Part shown: in pieces, positions 1 to 8,795 of the stretch
Position numbering within the stretch: position 1 is the stretch's first letter
How the letters are laid out: the number at the start of each line of letters is the position of its first letter
Source of the DNA: Frigoribacterium sp. PhB160
GTDB taxonomy: Bacteria; Actinomycetota; Actinomycetes; Actinomycetales; Microbacteriaceae
DNA: 64,000 bases
Reading direction: 5' to 3'
Assembly (NCBI RefSeq): GCF_003751785.1
Contig: NZ_RKIE01000003.1
Location: forward strand, 124,001 to 188,000
The notes under the pieces: generated by a model
Seen by the model: only the letters and a program-made list of their open reading frames with translations
Database searches by the model: none
Told to the model about the DNA's origin: nothing
Translations under genes and position numbers: made by a program

Positions 1-1
1 C

Positions 2-1387
2 GCGCTGGTCGGCACCCTCGACGCCGACGACCTCGCCGACCGCCTGTCGGCCCAGGGGCTGTCGGTCGTGATCGACGACCCCGACGGCGGGTCGGTCGTC
101 GCGGGACCGACGCCCGACGAGCTGCGGGCCGGGCCGCCCGCGGTGGGCGCCGAGCTGCCGCCGGCGCCGGGACGCGCCACGGCCGAGGCGGGACCGGGCT
201 CCGGCGAGGCGGGCGACGCCTCCTCGACGGGGTCGCCCGCGGCCGACGCCACGGTGACCGTCGCCTCCTCGAGCGTCAGCTCGGACGACGAGGTGACGAC
301 GCTCGTCTCCCAGCTGAGCGACGGCACGACCATCACGCTGACCACCGACTCGAGCTCGGTCGGCGAGACCCTCGCGCAGCTGCGGTGGGTGATGCTGACG
401 GCGTCGGCGGCGTTCCTCGTGCTGGCGGCCGTCGGGCTCGTGCTCGTCGTGCGGGCCACGCTGACGCCCCTCGACCGCATGACCCGCCTCGCGCGCTCGA
501 TCGCGGCCGGCGACCGGGGGCGACGCCTGCGGCCGGCCCGCACCGGGACCGAGATCGGCCGCGTGGCCGTCGCCTTCGACGAGATGCTCGACGGGGTCGA
601 GGGCGCCGAGCGCGCGGCGGTCGAGGCCACGGGCGTCGCGGTCGCGGCCGAGCAGCGCATGCGCTCGTTCGTCTCCGACGCCGCCCACGAGCTGCGCACC
701 CCGGTCGCGGGCATGCGCGCCGCCGCCGACACCCTCGTGCGGTCCGACGTCGACGCCGGCCCCGAGGAGCGTCAGCGCCTGGCCGCCCACGTCGTCCGCG
801 AGGCCGAGCGCGCGTCGCGGCTCGTCGACGACCTGCTGCTCATGGCCCGCGTCGACCGCGGCCTCGAGCTCGAGCTCGCCCCGGTCGACCTGGAGGCGCT
901 GGCCGGCGAGGTCGTCGAGGTCCAGCGCCTGCGCCGACCGTCCCTCGACCTCCGCGTGGTGCGGCGCGGTGCAGGCGGCGCGGGAGAGCCAGGGCGCGGC
1001 TCCGCCGTCGTCGCGGCCGACTCCGGCCGCCTCGCCCAGGTGCTCGGCAACCTCCTCGACAACGCCGCCCGCGCGACCGGCGGGCGCGGCCACGTGGCCG
1101 TGACGATCGACGCCGACGACCCGCACGCCGTGACCCTGACGGTCGCGGACGACGGCCCGGGGGTCCCCGCCGCCGACCGCGAGCGCGTCTTCGACCGGCT
1201 CGTGCGGCTCGACCCGGCCCGGCGCACGGGCGACGGCGGCGCGGGGCTCGGCCTGCCGATCGCCCGCGGCGTCGCGCGGGCGCACGGGGGCGACCTCGTG
1301 CTGGCGGGGCCGGAGCACGCGGACGGGAGCGGCGCGGCGTTCCGGCTGACCGTGCCCCGACGGCCGTCGCAGCCCGCGCGGTCCTGA
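2..1387 (+). CDS. Sensor histidine kinase, 5' end missing
   Basis: This is the C-terminal part of a membrane two-component sensor kinase; the reading frame is open to the window edge, so the true start lies upstream. An extracytoplasmic segment is followed by one clear membrane helix (about nt 389-455), a HAMP-like linker, the dimerisation/phosphoacceptor motif SDAAHELRTP with the likely phosphorylated His at nt 686-688, and a complete ATPase domain: N box GNLLDNAARAT, G1 box DDGPGVP and G2 box GDGGAGLGLPIARG. It autophosphorylates and passes phosphate to a response regulator, presumably encoded just upstream outside the window. The GTG at 68 is only an internal codon. The family is clear; the signal sensed is unknown. 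Confidence 0.93.
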   Translation, partial: ALVGTLDADDLADRLSAQGLSVVIDDPDGGSVVAGPTPDELRAGPPAVGAELPPAPGRATAEAGPGSGEAGDASSTGSPAADATVTVASSSVSSDDEVTTLVSQLSDGTTITLTTDSSSVGETLAQLRWVMLTASAAFLVLAAVGLVLVVRATLTPLDRMTRLARSIAAGDRGRRLRPARTGTEIGRVAVAFDEMLDGVEGAERAAVEATGVAVAAEQRMRSFVSDAAHELRTPVAGMRAAADTLVRSDVDAGPEERQRLAAHVVREAERASRLVDDLLLMARVDRGLELELAPVDLEALAGEVVEVQRLRRPSLDLRVVRRGAGGAGEPGRGSAVVAADSGRLAQVLGNLLDNAARATGGRGHVAVTIDADDPHAVTLTVADDGPGVPAADRERVFDRLVRLDPARRTGDGGAGLGLPIARGVARAHGGDLVLAGPEHADGSGAAFRLTVPRRPSQPARS

Positions 1388-1395
1388 CGGCCCGC

Positions 1396-2397
1396 CTAGC
1401 CGAACGTGATCTGGTCGTCCGGCGAGATGGTCATGTCGTAGCTGACGGTGAAGGGGACGTCCTCGTCGATCGTGTACGGCACCCCGTCGAAGAGGGACTG
1501 CGCCTCGACGACGAGGTGGGCCGTGCCGGGCACGTCGCGCACGAGCCACTGCCCCGGCGTCGACGACGGCTCGACCACGAGCTGCGGGTAGTCGACCATC
1601 GACCAGGTCGGCGTGCCCGTGACGCGGTCGTCGACCTGCCGTCCGAACGGGCAGCCGGCCGGCAGCAGCACGGTCTGCGGCACGCAGGAGTCGTCGAGCT
1701 GGTCGTCGAGCTGCTGCTGCAGCTCCGCCGAGAAGGAGGCGCGGGCCACGGTCGCGACGGTCGCCGACGAGCTCGCCCCCACGCTCAGCACCGACGCCTC
1801 GACGGCGGGCGCCTCGAGGTAGGTGCTGCTGTGCGACAGCTCGAAGCGCGACGGCGCGAGCACCTCGAACCGCGTGGCGACGTCGCCCCCGGCGGTCGTG
1901 ACCGAGCGGCCGTCGACCGTGAAGCGGGAGTCGTGCTCGGGCGTCACCGCGAGGATCGCCGTGGGCGCCTGCGCGAACCGCCAGGCCCGGAAGACCCCGA
2001 ACCGCGTGCCGGCCCGCTGCACGACGAACTGCGACTGCGCCGGGACGCCGTCGAGCGTGTAGCCGAGGGTCACGGTGCGGGTGCCGTCGCCGAGCTCCAG
2101 CTGCGAGAGCTCGCGCACGTCCTCCAGGCCGCCGAGCGAGGGGACGTCGAGCAGGGCGTCCTCGAGCTCGTCGGTCTTCTCCACGCCCGCGAGGGTGAGG
2201 GCGCTCGACGTGTCGCCTCGGTCGACCGCGTCGACGTAGCCGCGGGCGAAGCCGCCGGCGCTGTAGACCGTGGCGTTGAGGGCGGCGACCGTGACGACGA
2301 AGCCGACGACGACGAGCAGGGCCGCGCCGCCCCAGACGGCGACCGTGGGCCAGCGCGGAGCGGCTCCCCGCTCCCCCACAGCAGAGGACATGTCCAC
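1396..2397 (-). CDS. Membrane-anchored hypothetical protein
   Basis: A 333-residue protein with a short cytoplasmic N-terminus and one strongly hydrophobic helix at about residues 22-42, followed by a roughly 290-residue extracytoplasmic domain. There is no lipobox. The soluble part contains two cysteines (around SCVPQ and AGCPFG), which could form a disulfide, and reads as a beta-rich domain with two similar halves. It is convergent with the upstream kinase, with only 8 bases between the stops. I do not recognise a characterised family. The start ATG follows a GC-rich stretch without a strong ribosome site. Confidence 0.75.
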   Translation of the reverse strand: MDMSSAVGERGAAPRWPTVAVWGGAALLVVVGFVVTVAALNATVYSAGGFARGYVDAVDRGDTSSALTLAGVEKTDELEDALLDVPSLGGLEDVRELSQLELGDGTRTVTLGYTLDGVPAQSQFVVQRAGTRFGVFRAWRFAQAPTAILAVTPEHDSRFTVDGRSVTTAGGDVATRFEVLAPSRFELSHSSTYLEAPAVEASVLSVGASSSATVATVARASFSAELQQQLDDQLDDSCVPQTVLLPAGCPFGRQVDDRVTGTPTWSMVDYPQLVVEPSSTPGQWLVRDVPGTAHLVVEAQSLFDGVPYTIDEDVPFTVSYDMTISPDDQITFG

Positions 2398-2436
2398 AGC
2401 TTAGGTCGGCCGGGTCACGGGGAGCCGTGGACCCGG

Positions 2437-2473
2437 GGAGGCGCGGGTAGATTGTGTCTGTCACCGCGCCTCC
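2437..2473. repeat. Inverted pair of GGAGGCGCGG at helicase start
   Basis: GGAGGCGCGG at 2437-2446 faces its exact reverse complement CCGCGCCTCC at 2464-2473. The 17-base loop contains a TAGATT hexamer and the proposed GTG start. It could be an operator or attenuator hairpin for the helicase. The same 10-mer recurs throughout the window, so this may instead be an inverted pair of a genome-wide repeat. Confidence 0.6.
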
Positions 2474-3923
2474 TCGAGCCCCTCGGTGGCCTGCCGTGAC
2501 CACCTCTCCCGAAAGGCCCGCCGCGCCCGTGTCCGTCGCCCTCTCCGCCGAGCAGCAGGCGGTCTTCGACGCGATCGAGCACAGCCGCGAGCACATCTTC
2601 GTGACCGGCCGGGCGGGCACCGGCAAGTCGACGCTGCTCAACCACCTGTCGTGGAACACCTCGAAGCAGGTCGTCATCTGCGCGCCCACCGGGGTCGCGG
2701 CCCTCAACGTCGGCGGGCAGACGATCCACTCGCTGTTCCGGCTGTCGATCGGGCTCATCGCCGACCACGACATCGAGCAGAACAGCGAGCTGCGCAAGCT
2801 GCTCAACACCGTCGACACGCTCGTCATCGACGAGGTCTCGATGGTCAACGCCGACCTGATGGACGCGATCGACCGGTCGCTGCGGCAGGCGCGCCAGCGA
2901 CGCTCGGAGCCGTTCGGCGGCGTGCAGGTCGTGCTCTTCGGCGACCCGTACCAGCTGCCCCCGGTGCCGGGCGACCTGGAGGAGAAGGCGTACTTCCGGG
3001 ACAACTACCGGTCGATGTGGTTCTTCGACGCCCACGTGTGGGAGGAGGCGTCGCTGCGCATCTACGAGCTCGCGTTCATCCACCGGCAGACCGAGGGCGA
3101 CTTCAAGGAGATGCTCAACGCCGTGCGGCACGGCCGCGTGACGGCCGAGATCGCGGGCGCGCTGAACGGCGCCGGCGCGAGGCCCGCCCCGACCGACGGC
3201 ACGGCGATCACGCTGGCCACGCGCAACGACACGGTGACCCGCATCAACAAGGTCGAGCTCGAACGGCTGCCCGGGCGGCTGCTGACGGCGCGGGCCGAGA
3301 TCAGCGGCGAGTTCGGCGGACGGGCGTTCCCCGCCGACGACGCCCTCGAGCTCAAGCCCGGGGCACGGGTGATGTTCCTCCGCAACGACTCGGAGCAGCG
3401 TTGGGTCAACGGCACCACCGGCACCGTGACGAAGGTGCGCGACACGGTCTTCGTCGAGGTCGACGGAGAAGAGCACGAGGTGCAGCCCGCGGTGTGGGAG
3501 AAGTACGCGTACTCGTGGTCGGCGTCGACGAAGCAGCTGAAGAAGGACGTCGTGGCGGAGTTCACGCAGTTCCCGCTGCGGCTGGCGTGGGCCGTGACCA
3601 TCCACAAGTCGCAGGGCAAGACGTACGACAGCGCCATCGTCGACCTCGGCTCGCGCGTGTTCAGCGCGGGCCAGACCTACGTCGCGCTGAGCCGCATCAC
3701 GGCGCTCGAGGGGCTCTACCTGACCCGCCCGCTGCGCCCGGCCGACATCATCGTCGACCTCGACGTGCGCCGGTTCATGAGCCAGGCGACGCGGGTGCCG
3801 GCGATCCACGCGGCGGCGGACGCCGCGGGTGCGGGTGCGGACGCTTCGGCTCCGAGCGCTGGTGCGGGCGCCTCGGGTGCGGGCGCCTCGGGCGCGGACG
3901 CCACCCCTGCCGCCGCGACCTAG
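2454..3923 (+). CDS. PIF1/RecD-like DNA helicase
   Basis: A superfamily 1B ATP-dependent 5'-3' DNA helicase of the PIF1/RecD2 type, expected to act in genome maintenance. Walker A GRAGTGKST and the DEAD-like box VIDEVSM lie in the first third. Helicase motif FGDPYQLPPV follows, and the C-terminus has the UvrD_C_2 signature TIHKSQGKTYD with YVALSRI. The last 35 residues are a low-complexity Ala/Gly/Ser tail. GTG 2454 gives the longest protein; GTG 2496 is an equally plausible start because no good ribosome site precedes either one. A TAGATT -10-like element ends at the first GTG, so leaderless translation is possible. Family sure, start unsure. Confidence 0.9.
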   Translation: MSVTAPPRAPRWPAVTTSPERPAAPVSVALSAEQQAVFDAIEHSREHIFVTGRAGTGKSTLLNHLSWNTSKQVVICAPTGVAALNVGGQTIHSLFRLSIGLIADHDIEQNSELRKLLNTVDTLVIDEVSMVNADLMDAIDRSLRQARQRRSEPFGGVQVVLFGDPYQLPPVPGDLEEKAYFRDNYRSMWFFDAHVWEEASLRIYELAFIHRQTEGDFKEMLNAVRHGRVTAEIAGALNGAGARPAPTDGTAITLATRNDTVTRINKVELERLPGRLLTARAEISGEFGGRAFPADDALELKPGARVMFLRNDSEQRWVNGTTGTVTKVRDTVFVEVDGEEHEVQPAVWEKYAYSWSASTKQLKKDVVAEFTQFPLRLAWAVTIHKSQGKTYDSAIVDLGSRVFSAGQTYVALSRITALEGLYLTRPLRPADIIVDLDVRRFMSQATRVPAIHAAADAAGAGADASAPSAGAGASGAGASGADATPAAAT

Positions 3924-3939
3924 CCGCGGGAGCCGGGCG

Positions 3940-4596
3940 CTACGCCGCAGCCGCCTCGGCCTTCGCCGCGGCGAGCGCCACGAACAGCTCGGTGCTGAAC
4001 CGGTACGCGACGACCACCTCGTCGAGGAGCCGTTCGCGCGCCTCCGGCGACCAGTCGACCGCGTCGAGCTGCCGGCGGTAGACCGACTTGAACTCCTTGG
4101 GGCGGGCGATCTCGGCGAAGAGGAAGAACCCGACCCCGTTCGTGTCGAACCCGAACTGCCGCTGCATGAGCGACCGCACGATCTGGCAGCCCGACAGGTC
4201 GCCGAGGTACCGCGTGTAGTGGTGGGCGATGAAGCCGCCGACCCACTCCGACGCGCTCTCGATGCGGGCGACGTAGTCGGCCGTGACGGGCAGCGGGCGC
4301 ACGAGCGACCGCCAGTCGTCACCGAGGAGGAACTGCAGGTCGGACTCGATCGCCGGCAGCCGCGTCAGCGCCGGCGAGAGGAACTGCTCGGCCACGGCGT
4401 CGCCCTGCCACCGGGCCGCGACGCGCTCGAGCGACTCGTAGACGAAGAAGTGCTGCGCGAGCATCTGCACGTAGTCGCCGCGCGTGCCCCGACCGGTCAG
4501 CAGGTCGGCCATGAACGAGCAGCCGTCGTCGCCGGTCACGGCCTGGGCCGAGGTGCGCTCTCGCAGGGCCTGCGAGAAGGGGATGACGACGGACAT
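3940..4596 (-). CDS. Biliverdin-producing heme oxygenase
   Basis: A 218-residue soluble heme oxygenase that opens the heme ring to release iron, CO and biliverdin. Length and the all-helical pattern fit the HmuO/HO-1 family. The proximal-side region FFVYESLE is near residue 50, and the distal helix carries YTRYLGDLSGCQ, where most homologues have SGGQ, so the second glycine is replaced by Cys here. The ATG at 4596 lies 17 bases from a near-consensus DtxR/IdeR box, which implies expression under iron limitation and use of heme as an iron source. No heme transporter is adjacent. Confidence 0.93.
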   Translation of the reverse strand: MSVVIPFSQALRERTSAQAVTGDDGCSFMADLLTGRGTRGDYVQMLAQHFFVYESLERVAARWQGDAVAEQFLSPALTRLPAIESDLQFLLGDDWRSLVRPLPVTADYVARIESASEWVGGFIAHHYTRYLGDLSGCQIVRSLMQRQFGFDTNGVGFFLFAEIARPKEFKSVYRRQLDAVDWSPEARERLLDEVVVAYRFSTELFVALAAAKAEAAAA

Positions 4597-4613
4597 CGTG
4601 CCCCTCCGATCAG

Positions 4614-4632
4614 TTAGGTGACCCTAACCCTA
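4614..4632. promoter_or_regulatory. DtxR/IdeR-type iron box
   Basis: The 19-mer TTAGGTGACCCTAACCCTA matches 15 of 19 positions of the classical DtxR/IdeR consensus (TTAGGTTAGSCTAACCTAA). It sits directly upstream of the heme oxygenase start and between that gene and the next minus-strand gene. Iron-loaded regulator would repress heme oxygenase here. This is inference from site quality and target function. Confidence 0.8.
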
Positions 4633-4711
4633 GCGAGGGAGGCGCGGGATGGCCACGGTCGCGCCCCCGAGTTCGCCGAGAAGACGGGATGGAGCGAGCC
4701 CCCGCGGAGGC

Positions 4712-5143
4712 TCAGCGGCGGCGGCGCTCCGCCCCGACGGCGGTGAGCACGAGCAGCCCGCCCGCGACGAGGTGGGTGATGTCGTCGCCGAGGTTGAAGG
4801 CCAGCAGGTTGAGCTCGGTGTCGCGCACGATGAACCCGAGCACGCCGAACACCACGAAGACGACGCCGACGGTCGCGTTGAGGGCGCGGGCCGAGCCTCG
4901 GTTCGACGCTCCGCCGAGGATCAGCGCGGCCCCCGCGAGCAGCCAGACGACGACCAGGGCCGGGTTGACGTTCCACGGTCCGAGGCGCCCGCCGGTCGTG
5001 TCGAAGAACGCGCCCATGTTCTCGGTGAAGAGCGCGACGGCCCCCAGCAGCAGCACGACCGTGCCGATCGTCAGGCCGAGGGCGCGGTTCGGCGACTCGC
5101 GGATGGTGGGCTCGTAGGCGGCGGGGGCGGTCGTCGTGGTCAT
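4712..5143 (-). CDS. DUF4383 four-helix membrane protein
   Basis: A 143-residue integral membrane protein with four predicted helices (about residues 24-44, 63-80, 89-107 and 118-135). The pattern GRLGPWNVNPALVV between helices 1 and 2, and NLGDDITHLVAGG before the last helix, match the DUF4383 family common in Actinobacteria. Function unknown. The ATG is followed by a Thr-rich run typical of these proteins. It is divergent from the lipid kinase gene, with 77 bases between the starts. Confidence 0.8.
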   Translation of the reverse strand: MTTTTAPAAYEPTIRESPNRALGLTIGTVVLLLGAVALFTENMGAFFDTTGGRLGPWNVNPALVVVWLLAGAALILGGASNRGSARALNATVGVVFVVFGVLGFIVRDTELNLLAFNLGDDITHLVAGGLLVLTAVGAERRRR

Positions 5144-5220
5144 CCCTCGATCATGCCAGGTGCGGCGGAGACGCGACCCGGCAGGGCACTCCCGGGGAGG
5201 CGCGGTGCCATCATCGGGGG

Positions 5221-6129
5221 ATGCACCCGCTCCGCGTCGTCGTGGCCGTCAACCCCTCCGCCTCGGCCGGGGGCCGCAGCGGCGTCGGCGCGCAGGTGGT
5301 CGACGCCCTCGCCGCGGCGGGCCACGACGTCGTGCCGCTCCGCGAGCCGAGCCACGAGGCCCTCGTCCGCGCCGCGACCGCCGAGCTGGCCCGGGGCGCC
5401 GACGCGCTCGTCGTCGTGGGCGGGGACGGCATGCTCAACACCGGCGTGAACCTCGTCGCCGGGACGGACGTGCCGCTGGGACTGGTGCCCTCGGGCACGG
5501 GCAACGACATGGCCCGGGCCCTCGGGGTGCCGCACGACGACGCGGAGGCCGCCACGCGCCTCCTCGTGGCGCAGCTGGCGCAGCCGCCCGTGGCGATCGA
5601 CGCGGCCCGCGTGACGCACGCCGGCGGCACGACCTGGTTCGGCGGCACGCTCTCGGCGGGCTTCGACGCGCTCGTCAACGAGCGCACGAACCGGCTGCGC
5701 TGGCCGAAGGGCCGTCGGCGCTACGACCTCGCCCTGCTGATCGAGCTGGTGCGGCTGAAGCACCTCTCGTACCGGCTCGAGCTCGACGGCGTCGCCCGCG
5801 AGGTGCAGGGCACGCTCGTCACGGTCGGCAACGGGCAGTCGGTCGGCGGGGGCATGCGCGTGCTGCCGGGCGCCCGCCTCGACGACGGGCTGCTCGACGT
5901 GCTGATCGTCGAGCGGCTGACGCGGCTGCAGTTCGTCGGCCTGTTCCGGCGCATGTCGGCGGGCACGCACCTCGCCGACCCCCGGGTGCACGTGCACCGG
6001 GTGCGCCGCGTGGTCGTCGAGTCGGACGACGTCGTGGCCTTCGCCGACGGCGAGCGCGTCGGGCCGCTGCCGGTCACGGTCGAGGTCGTGCCGGGCGCCT
6101 TGCACGTGCTCGCGCCGATCGCCCGCTGA
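5221..6129 (+). CDS. Diacylglycerol kinase family lipid kinase
   Basis: A 302-residue member of the DagK/YegS/sphingosine-kinase fold, which phosphorylates a lipid hydroxyl at the membrane face. The glycine-rich nucleotide site is VVVGGDGMLN near residue 67, followed by GLVPSGTGNDMARALG, both diagnostic. The C-terminal beta-sandwich contains NGQSVGGGM and LDDGLLDVLIV. Length is normal. A GGAGGCGCGG 10-mer lies 16 bases before the ATG, too far to serve as ribosome site. Exact lipid substrate (diacylglycerol or another polar lipid) cannot be told from sequence. Confidence 0.92.
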   Translation: MHPLRVVVAVNPSASAGGRSGVGAQVVDALAAAGHDVVPLREPSHEALVRAATAELARGADALVVVGGDGMLNTGVNLVAGTDVPLGLVPSGTGNDMARALGVPHDDAEAATRLLVAQLAQPPVAIDAARVTHAGGTTWFGGTLSAGFDALVNERTNRLRWPKGRRRYDLALLIELVRLKHLSYRLELDGVAREVQGTLVTVGNGQSVGGGMRVLPGARLDDGLLDVLIVERLTRLQFVGLFRRMSAGTHLADPRVHVHRVRRVVVESDDVVAFADGERVGPLPVTVEVVPGALHVLAPIAR

Positions 6130-6202
6130 CGCGACGCCCTCCGGCGACGCACGACGCACGACACACGACGCCGCCGCGCCGGCACCGGGACCGTCCGCGT
6201 CG

Positions 6203-6571
6203 CTACCCCTGGTGCGGGTCGAAGTCGTGGGGCCGGAACGCCTCGCCGTCGAGGTCGGGCGAGACGTCGGAGGCCTCCGGCGTGCTGCGCGGCCGCGGCG
6301 CGCTGATGCCGCCCAGGCGTGCCCGAAGGTCGGCGACGAGGTCGTCGTCGACGATCTCGGGCCCCGACCACAGGCTCTCCGACGTGACCATCTGGCTCGC
6401 CGGGCCGAGCAGCACCTGGATCCGCTGACCGGCGCCCTGCTGGTCGACCGCCGGCACGTCGACCGAGTCGGACCGGCCCGACATCGCGAGCTCGCGGGCG
6501 TAGTCCATCAGCGCCTCGGCGATGGCGTCGCCCGTGACGATCACGTCGTCGGAGTAGTGGATCCTCTTCAC
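6203..6571 (-). CDS. Conserved hypothetical, small soluble protein
   Basis: A 122-residue protein starting MKRIHYSDDVIVTGD. It has an N-terminal alpha/beta region (residues 1-70) and a proline- and acidic-rich disordered C-terminus. No transmembrane segment or catalytic motif is visible. It resembles short proteins widespread in Microbacteriaceae, with no function that I know. It is convergent with the lipid kinase gene, and the 73-base gap holds only short CGACGCA-like repeats. Confidence 0.7.
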   Translation of the reverse strand: MKRIHYSDDVIVTGDAIAEALMDYARELAMSGRSDSVDVPAVDQQGAGQRIQVLLGPASQMVTSESLWSGPEIVDDDLVADLRARLGGISAPRPRSTPEASDVSPDLDGEAFRPHDFDPHQG

Positions 6572-6772
6572 GTCCTGCTCCTCGTCTCTCGGCCTCGCTC
6601 AGCACGGTACGCGCGGCGAGGGCCGAGGGACGGCCGGAGGCGCTGCGTTCGCAAAGCGGATGCCGACTCGACCCCGATCACCTGGGTTTCGTATCCTGGA
6701 CAACGACCGCGACGGAGCGGGCACCCGACCACCGGGACGAGGCACGGCACGACCTCGGGAGAGCGAGCAGGC

Positions 6773-6979
6773 ATGACCCCCGGCGACGGCGACAGCAGCT
6801 ACGTCTCGGACCCCGCGACGACGCCCGTCCACATCGCGGGGTACCCCAAGCGACGACCGGCCGGCGACGACGGGACGAACCGGCGGACGCGGGGCTCGGC
6901 CCGCGGCGCCGGCGCGGGTGCCGGCCCGACCTACGACGACTTCTTCGTCGACGAGGGCAGCAGCGAGTCCGGCACCTGA
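6773..6979 (+). CDS. Small protein with YPKRR and YDDFF motifs
   Basis: A 68-residue, mostly disordered, charged protein. Two short motifs stand out: HIAGYPKRRP near residue 20 and TYDDFFVDEG near the C-terminus. The same pair (IEPYPKRRR, then SYADFFLP) occurs in the 102-residue protein at 47278-47586, so the two look like members of one small-protein family. The ATG is preceded by GAGAGCGAG, a modest ribosome site, and the base composition is coding-like. No function known. Confidence 0.6.
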   Translation: MTPGDGDSSYVSDPATTPVHIAGYPKRRPAGDDGTNRRTRGSARGAGAGAGPTYDDFFVDEGSSESGT

Positions 6980-7022
6980 GGGACGGTCGCCGGCCGACGC
7001 ACGACGCCAGGCCGCGCAGCGC

Positions 7023-8018
7023 TCAGCGGCGCTGCAGCGTCTCGCGCGGGTACTCGCCGAAGCGGCGCACGTAGGCCGCGCTGAACCGGCCCAGGTGCGC
7101 GAAGGCCCAGCGGCGGGCGACGTCGGCGACGCTCGTGACCTCGGGCGAGGCCGCGCGCAGCTCCTCGCGCACGCGGTCGAGCCGCACCGCGCGGAGGTAC
7201 TCCGTCGGCGTCGTCTCGAGGTGCCGGGCGAAGGCCTGCTGCAGGCCCCGAGCGGTCAGGCCCGCGTGCCGGGCCACGTCGGCCGTCGTCACGGGCAGGT
7301 GCGCGCTCGCGTGCACGAACTCGACCGCCTGCCTCAGCGACGCGTTCCGGGGGACGAGCACCGCCTCCGGCACGGGGGTCGAGGCGTGGGCGAAGGTGTC
7401 GAGCAGGGCACGGGCGACGGTGCGCGCCGTCTCGGCGCGGAGCAACGGCGAGACGTGGCCGGTGAGCGTCGTCCGGGCGACCTGTCGCATGACGAGGTGC
7501 CAGGCCCGCAGGTCGGCGGGGTCGACCGGGGCGGCGTGGTCGAAGACCACGGTGCCGGGCAGGGCGCCCTCGCGCTCGGCCGCGACGGCGTCCAGCACCC
7601 CGTCGTCGACGTGCACGAGGTTCTGCTGGAAGTCGGCGAACGAGAACGAGAACGGCCGACCGGCCGGGAACACGACGGGCTGCCCGGGCACGACCTGCAC
7701 CTCGTCGCGGCCGAGGTCCATCACGCCGCGGCCCCGGCTGACCCACTGCACGACGTGCTCGCCGGGCGGCTGGATCGTGCCGCGGATCTCGCCCGAGAAC
7801 CTCGACGTGCGGAGCGTGAGCGACGCGTCGCCCACGGCGGTGTGGCGGTACGCGAAGTCGAGCTCGGTCCGCTCGGCCACGACCCCGGTGCCGTGGTACC
7901 CCCGGGCAAAGAACGACGCGGCCTCGTCGGGCTCGTGGCCCTGCGCCTCGATGCGCACCGTACCAGCGCCCGTCTCCTCCATCACGGTCGAGTCAACGAC
8001 GAAGGAGGCGCGCGCCAC
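7023..8018 (-). CDS. AraC family transcriptional regulator
   Basis: A 331-residue regulator with an N-terminal cupin-like sensing region and a C-terminal AraC DNA-binding domain (about residues 225-331) holding two helix-turn-helix motifs: TTADVARHAGLTARGLQQAF and SVADVARRWAFAHLGRFSAAY. It resembles the AraC-binding-domain regulators (AraC_binding_2/HTH_18). It is divergent from glutathione peroxidase, with 89 bases between the starts, and may control it. A paralogue with the same domain order lies at 59519-60490, also divergent from a redox enzyme. Start is uncertain: GTG 8018 is used, and an in-frame ATG lies at 7982. Confidence 0.88.
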   Translation of the reverse strand: MARASFVVDSTVMEETGAGTVRIEAQGHEPDEAASFFARGYHGTGVVAERTELDFAYRHTAVGDASLTLRTSRFSGEIRGTIQPPGEHVVQWVSRGRGVMDLGRDEVQVVPGQPVVFPAGRPFSFSFADFQQNLVHVDDGVLDAVAAEREGALPGTVVFDHAAPVDPADLRAWHLVMRQVARTTLTGHVSPLLRAETARTVARALLDTFAHASTPVPEAVLVPRNASLRQAVEFVHASAHLPVTTADVARHAGLTARGLQQAFARHLETTPTEYLRAVRLDRVREELRAASPEVTSVADVARRWAFAHLGRFSAAYVRRFGEYPRETLQRR

Positions 8019-8107
8019 AACTCGACACGAGGGGGTTGACGAGGGGGTCGCCGCCGTGCATCCCGGGGCCCGGCTCGCTGTCGGCCCGGGCGCGTACCGT
8101 CAGGCCC

Positions 8108-8602
8108 ATGAGCGCACTGGACGACATCGACCTGACCACCCTCCGCGGCGAGCACACCCGCTTCGGGGCCTTCACCGAGGGCGTGGTGCTCGTCGTCAAC
8201 GTCGCGTCGCGCTGCGGCCTCGCGCCCCAGTACGAGAAGCTCGAGCAGCTGCAGAAGACCTACGGCGACCGCGGGTTCACGGTCGTCGGGTTCCCGAGCA
8301 ACCAGTTCCTGCAAGAGCTCGGGTCCGCCGAGGCCATCGACGAGTACTGCTCGGCGACCTGGGGCGTGACCTTCCCGATGATGGAGAAGGTGCGGGTCAA
8401 CGGCCGCTCGGAGCACCCGCTCTACACCGAGCTGAAGAAGACGCCCGACGCCGACGGCAAGGCAGGCAAGGTGAAGTGGAACTTCGAGAAGTTCGTCGTG
8501 ACGCCCGGCGGGCAGGTGCACCGGTTCCGTCCGACGACCGAGCCCGACGACCCGGCGATCGTCGCGGTGATCGAGGGCGCGCTGCCCGCGGCCGCCGATT
8601 AG
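8108..8602 (+). CDS. Glutathione peroxidase-family thiol peroxidase
   Basis: A 164-residue GPx-fold peroxidase. The peroxidatic Cys is in NVASRCGL near residue 36. The other tetrad motifs are GFPSNQFLQE (Gln present) and KWNFEKFVV (Trp and Asn present). It is a Cys rather than selenocysteine enzyme, and the usual Cys of the GFPCNQF motif is Ser here. Such bacterial enzymes generally use thioredoxin-type reductants to detoxify hydroperoxides, which fits an actinobacterium lacking glutathione. ATG 8108 fits the usual MSALDD-type start. Confidence 0.93.
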   Translation: MSALDDIDLTTLRGEHTRFGAFTEGVVLVVNVASRCGLAPQYEKLEQLQKTYGDRGFTVVGFPSNQFLQELGSAEAIDEYCSATWGVTFPMMEKVRVNGRSEHPLYTELKKTPDADGKAGKVKWNFEKFVVTPGGQVHRFRPTTEPDDPAIVAVIEGALPAAAD

Positions 8603-8697
8603 CGGGAGGCGGGACTCGGCCTGAGGGGACGTCGGCCCCTCGTCCCTCCAGCGCAGGGGTGGAAGCCAGGATGGACGTCGCCCAGTAGTGGGGGTAG

Positions 8698-8730
8698 CTT
8701 GACGATCAAGATGCTTGTTGACTGAGCATC
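8698..8730. promoter_or_regulatory. Paired inverted repeats upstream of marR
   Basis: Two overlapping dyads lie in an AT-richer stretch 66-98 bases before the MarR ATG: CTTGA-CGA-TCAAG (8698-8710) and GATGCT-9-AGCATC (8710-8730). A TTGAC -35-like hexamer lies within each. MarR proteins usually autoregulate through such dyads, so these are the probable operators. Binding is not demonstrated. Confidence 0.55.
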
Positions 8731-8795
8731 ACGGTCGTCCAGGGACGGATGATCGATCACACGGGCCCTGACCCCGCCCACGAACCGGAGAACCG

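Noticed and set aside
2437-2473. GGAGGCGCGG as an extended ribosome binding site
   Set aside because: Most copies are inside genes, on either strand, or at unsuitable distance from a start codon, so initiation cannot explain the excess.
385-2499. A 704-residue plus-strand Arg-rich ORF overlapping the kinase and a minus-strand gene
   Set aside because: Shadow frame, Arg/Pro/Ala-rich, no domain; contradicted by the well-supported kinase.
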